A DNA stretch of 64,000 nt. Origin: Camarhynchus parvulus. Lineage: Eukaryota; Chordata; Aves; Passeriformes; Thraupidae. The notes beneath the pieces were generated by a model. That model did not search any database. It was not told the DNA's origin and worked only from the letters and a program-made list of their open reading frames with translations. The translations under genes were made by a program, and so were the position numbers. The stretch is from NCBI RefSeq assembly GCF_901933205.1, contig NC_044571.1, positions 54,745,994 to 54,809,993 on the forward strand, given 5' to 3'. This document shows, one piece after another, positions 61,736 through 64,000 of this stretch. Numbering within the stretch: position 1 is the stretch's first letter; the number at the start of each line of letters is the position of its first letter.

Positions 61736-64000
61736 GCCTTAAAGTAGACATAGATGTTAATGGAAGCTGCCTGAAATCATATTTAAGAAGGTGTGGAAAG
61801 CCACACTACTGCTTGTTCCATTCTTTTTTCTACTTCTATTTAGCTTTTCCATTTGTAGATACATAATTGATCCTTCTTTAGGTAGAAGAGATTAACTTTG
61901 TTTACTTCCAACATCTTCAGACAGTTACACTGCAGAATCTTACCTCTTGACCCTAGTCCAGACACTTTAAAACAAAAACTGTAGAATAATGTAGCACTTT
62001 TCCATATTGAAACATAAAATTATTATATATTTCTCTGAGTGTAAAATGATCAGGTTTAATCATCGTTATGTTTTATGCATTATGTACCTGTATATGAAAA
62101 GTATGCAAAAGGAAGCAATCACCTTTTCTTACAAATTAAGAAAGAACTGAGTTTATTTCATCTTAAAGTCTTCTAAAAATGTCTCCTGTTTTTTCAAAGT
62201 AACATTTCAATCAAACTTTAAAAGGCATGATTGACAGGCCCCCAAACAAAAATTTTGACAAATTATTCTTTATTTACCAGATGACATAGTTTTTGATAAC
62301 AAATGACTCATATTTAGCTTGAAAAAATATATCTAAAGGACCTTGTATTGTTAATCTGCCCCATGAAATAGTTATTTGAGTAAGAACATCATTGTACACT
62401 TTGAAATTCTATATGTAGAGTCTCATTACTTTATAGATTTTTGTCTTTGTATTCAAGTTGCATTTGAAATTCTACATGTGTGGACACAATTACACAGCTT
62501 GATCTGAAAAGCAACAAATAAATTATTTGCATGGGGCCTTTCTTCTGTGCACACAGGGTGATCCACTGAGTTACTGCTGAAATAAATAAAAATGAATTAC
62601 TAATTTATACTCTAAATCATCCGTGTGGTACCACCCTTACCAGAAGTATTGATGCAAAATTATAAAGAAGGTAAAAAATTTGTAAACTATAATCTCTGTA
62701 AGTGAATTTTTAATTTCCATGACTATATCCTTCTTGGATTCACGTCTTTATTATACCATGCATCTTGTTATTCTTGTTATATTATTTTATTGATTTTTTT
62801 CAAAGCATTGTTTGTATGTTGTGCAACAACTTGATCTCTGAAGAGCTTCATTTTTTCAATTTCATTCCCCATTTATTTCTAATGTCAAATACATTTCATC
62901 TCTATAGAAGTACCTCGAAGGAGTGATCACATTTCTATAATCCTTATTCTTTACATCAGTCAGAATAAGTAGATTTTGAAAACTAATGTTTTGATTAAGC
63001 ACTAAAATCAGAGTTAAAATATGTTACTTATTTTGTATTTGTACATTTTGGCCAGTTAAAATTTAATATTTACTAGGTAAGTGAAAGCAATCTTATTATA
63101 CAAATAAAAGCATAAACATGTGAAACAACTCCCAATTTATGTATATCTTAGAATAGAGCTCTAATAAATCTGTCTCACAAATTTATTTTCTTGTGTTTAT
63201 TTTACACAAAAAAATACACCAGTGACTCTTAATCCCTAAAGCTATGTTTAATTTGTATGAAAAAATAATAAGGTAGGATGGGATAATCCTGTAAATAAAG
63301 AGCTCAAATCTTCTGTCTAAGAAATGTTAAATAAGCTGCCTAGATATAAATCATCTTGTTTAATGTCCTTGCAAATTAGATATTTCTGTCTTGTTCTACT
63401 TAATCCATCAGAAACTTTTATATTTTTAAACCCTTCTATTTGGAACATTCTCCAAAGTCTTGGGTGCTTCTGCGCTGATAAATAGAAGAAAATCAGAGAG
63501 TAAAGTTCAAGCACTGGACTCCATACTTCCATGTTTCTTAATTTTTAGTTCATGTCTTACTTCTCCTTTGAATCTCAATAGCTATTCTTTTTTCTCAATA
63601 ATTCTGCTCCAAAAACAATCTTTCAGGTAAATAGATGTAAAAATATATTTACCATAAACGTTAAAGTACCCTTCCATCTTTTTCCATCTTCTGTGCAATA
63701 GCGGAAAAAGACCTAATGAGAAAGATATTGAAAAAAATCCAAAACACCTTCATATTCAGAGAGTGAATATGAAAAAAACCATGATCTTTTCAAACCATAT
63801 TATCAATTAAAAATAAAAATGAATGTGTAAGAAAACACTGGTGAGAAAATTTGGTCAGTTAACAAGCGGAGGAGAAATATGGTCTTCCAATAAAAAACAA
63901 TTCATAATTTAAAAATAATAAATATATAGTACTCTGAGCATCGGTGTAAACAGTGCTTATTATTCATTCAGATAAAATGAATACATATTGTTTGACAAAG
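61736..64000. other. AT-rich non-coding DNA
   Basis: No gene or repeat was recognised up to the window edge. Confidence 0.55.

Overview
This window looks like non-coding DNA from a bird, probably a passerine. The sequence is strongly AT-rich and CpG-poor, and I found no convincing protein-coding exon, tRNA, rRNA or other RNA gene on either strand. The recognisable repeats are avian: truncated CR1 LINE copies, solo LTRs of endogenous retroviruses (ERVs), and simple repeats. The passerine suggestion rests on my memory of the LTR families and was not checked. The open reading frames present are short, lie in repeats, or are low-complexity translations, so none is annotated as a gene. The window is most likely intergenic or part of a very large intron.

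Layout. 1-1292 is unrecognised. 1293-2256 is an ERVL-type LTR (minus) split by a younger solo LTR (1415-1805) with a perfect 6-bp target duplication. 4204-5935 holds two CR1 copies (minus); the first is split by a 333-bp solo LTR. 6612-6671 is a 30-bp tandem duplication and 6745-7017 an avian dispersed-repeat fragment. 10834-11419, 13622-13745 and 18103-18695 are ERVL-type LTRs (plus). 20395-20960 is a CR1 fragment with another CR1 3' end nested in it. A pair of about 227-bp inverted copies lies at 30147-30374 and 32845-33070, the second abutting a CR1 fragment. 35959-36411 is a well-preserved LTR. 38245-38600 is an unexplained GC-richer patch, followed by a 410-nt pure pyrimidine (TTTC)n tract (38985-39394). 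40458-40765 is another LTR fragment. 43460-46345 holds an ancient 1.85-kb CR1 and an ancient ERVL-type LTR. 56449-56840 is a probable LTR (minus), and 60923-61735 is an LTR fragment abutting a CR1.

No genes work together here. What the sequence records is a history of insertion: old CR1 and ERVL-type copies, then younger LTRs landing in them, then simple-repeat expansion. I did not find a new biological system. The items most worth a second look are the unidentified inverted pair, the pure pyrimidine tract and the nested insertions. Class names and consensus comparisons come from memory, and all boundaries were read by eye.
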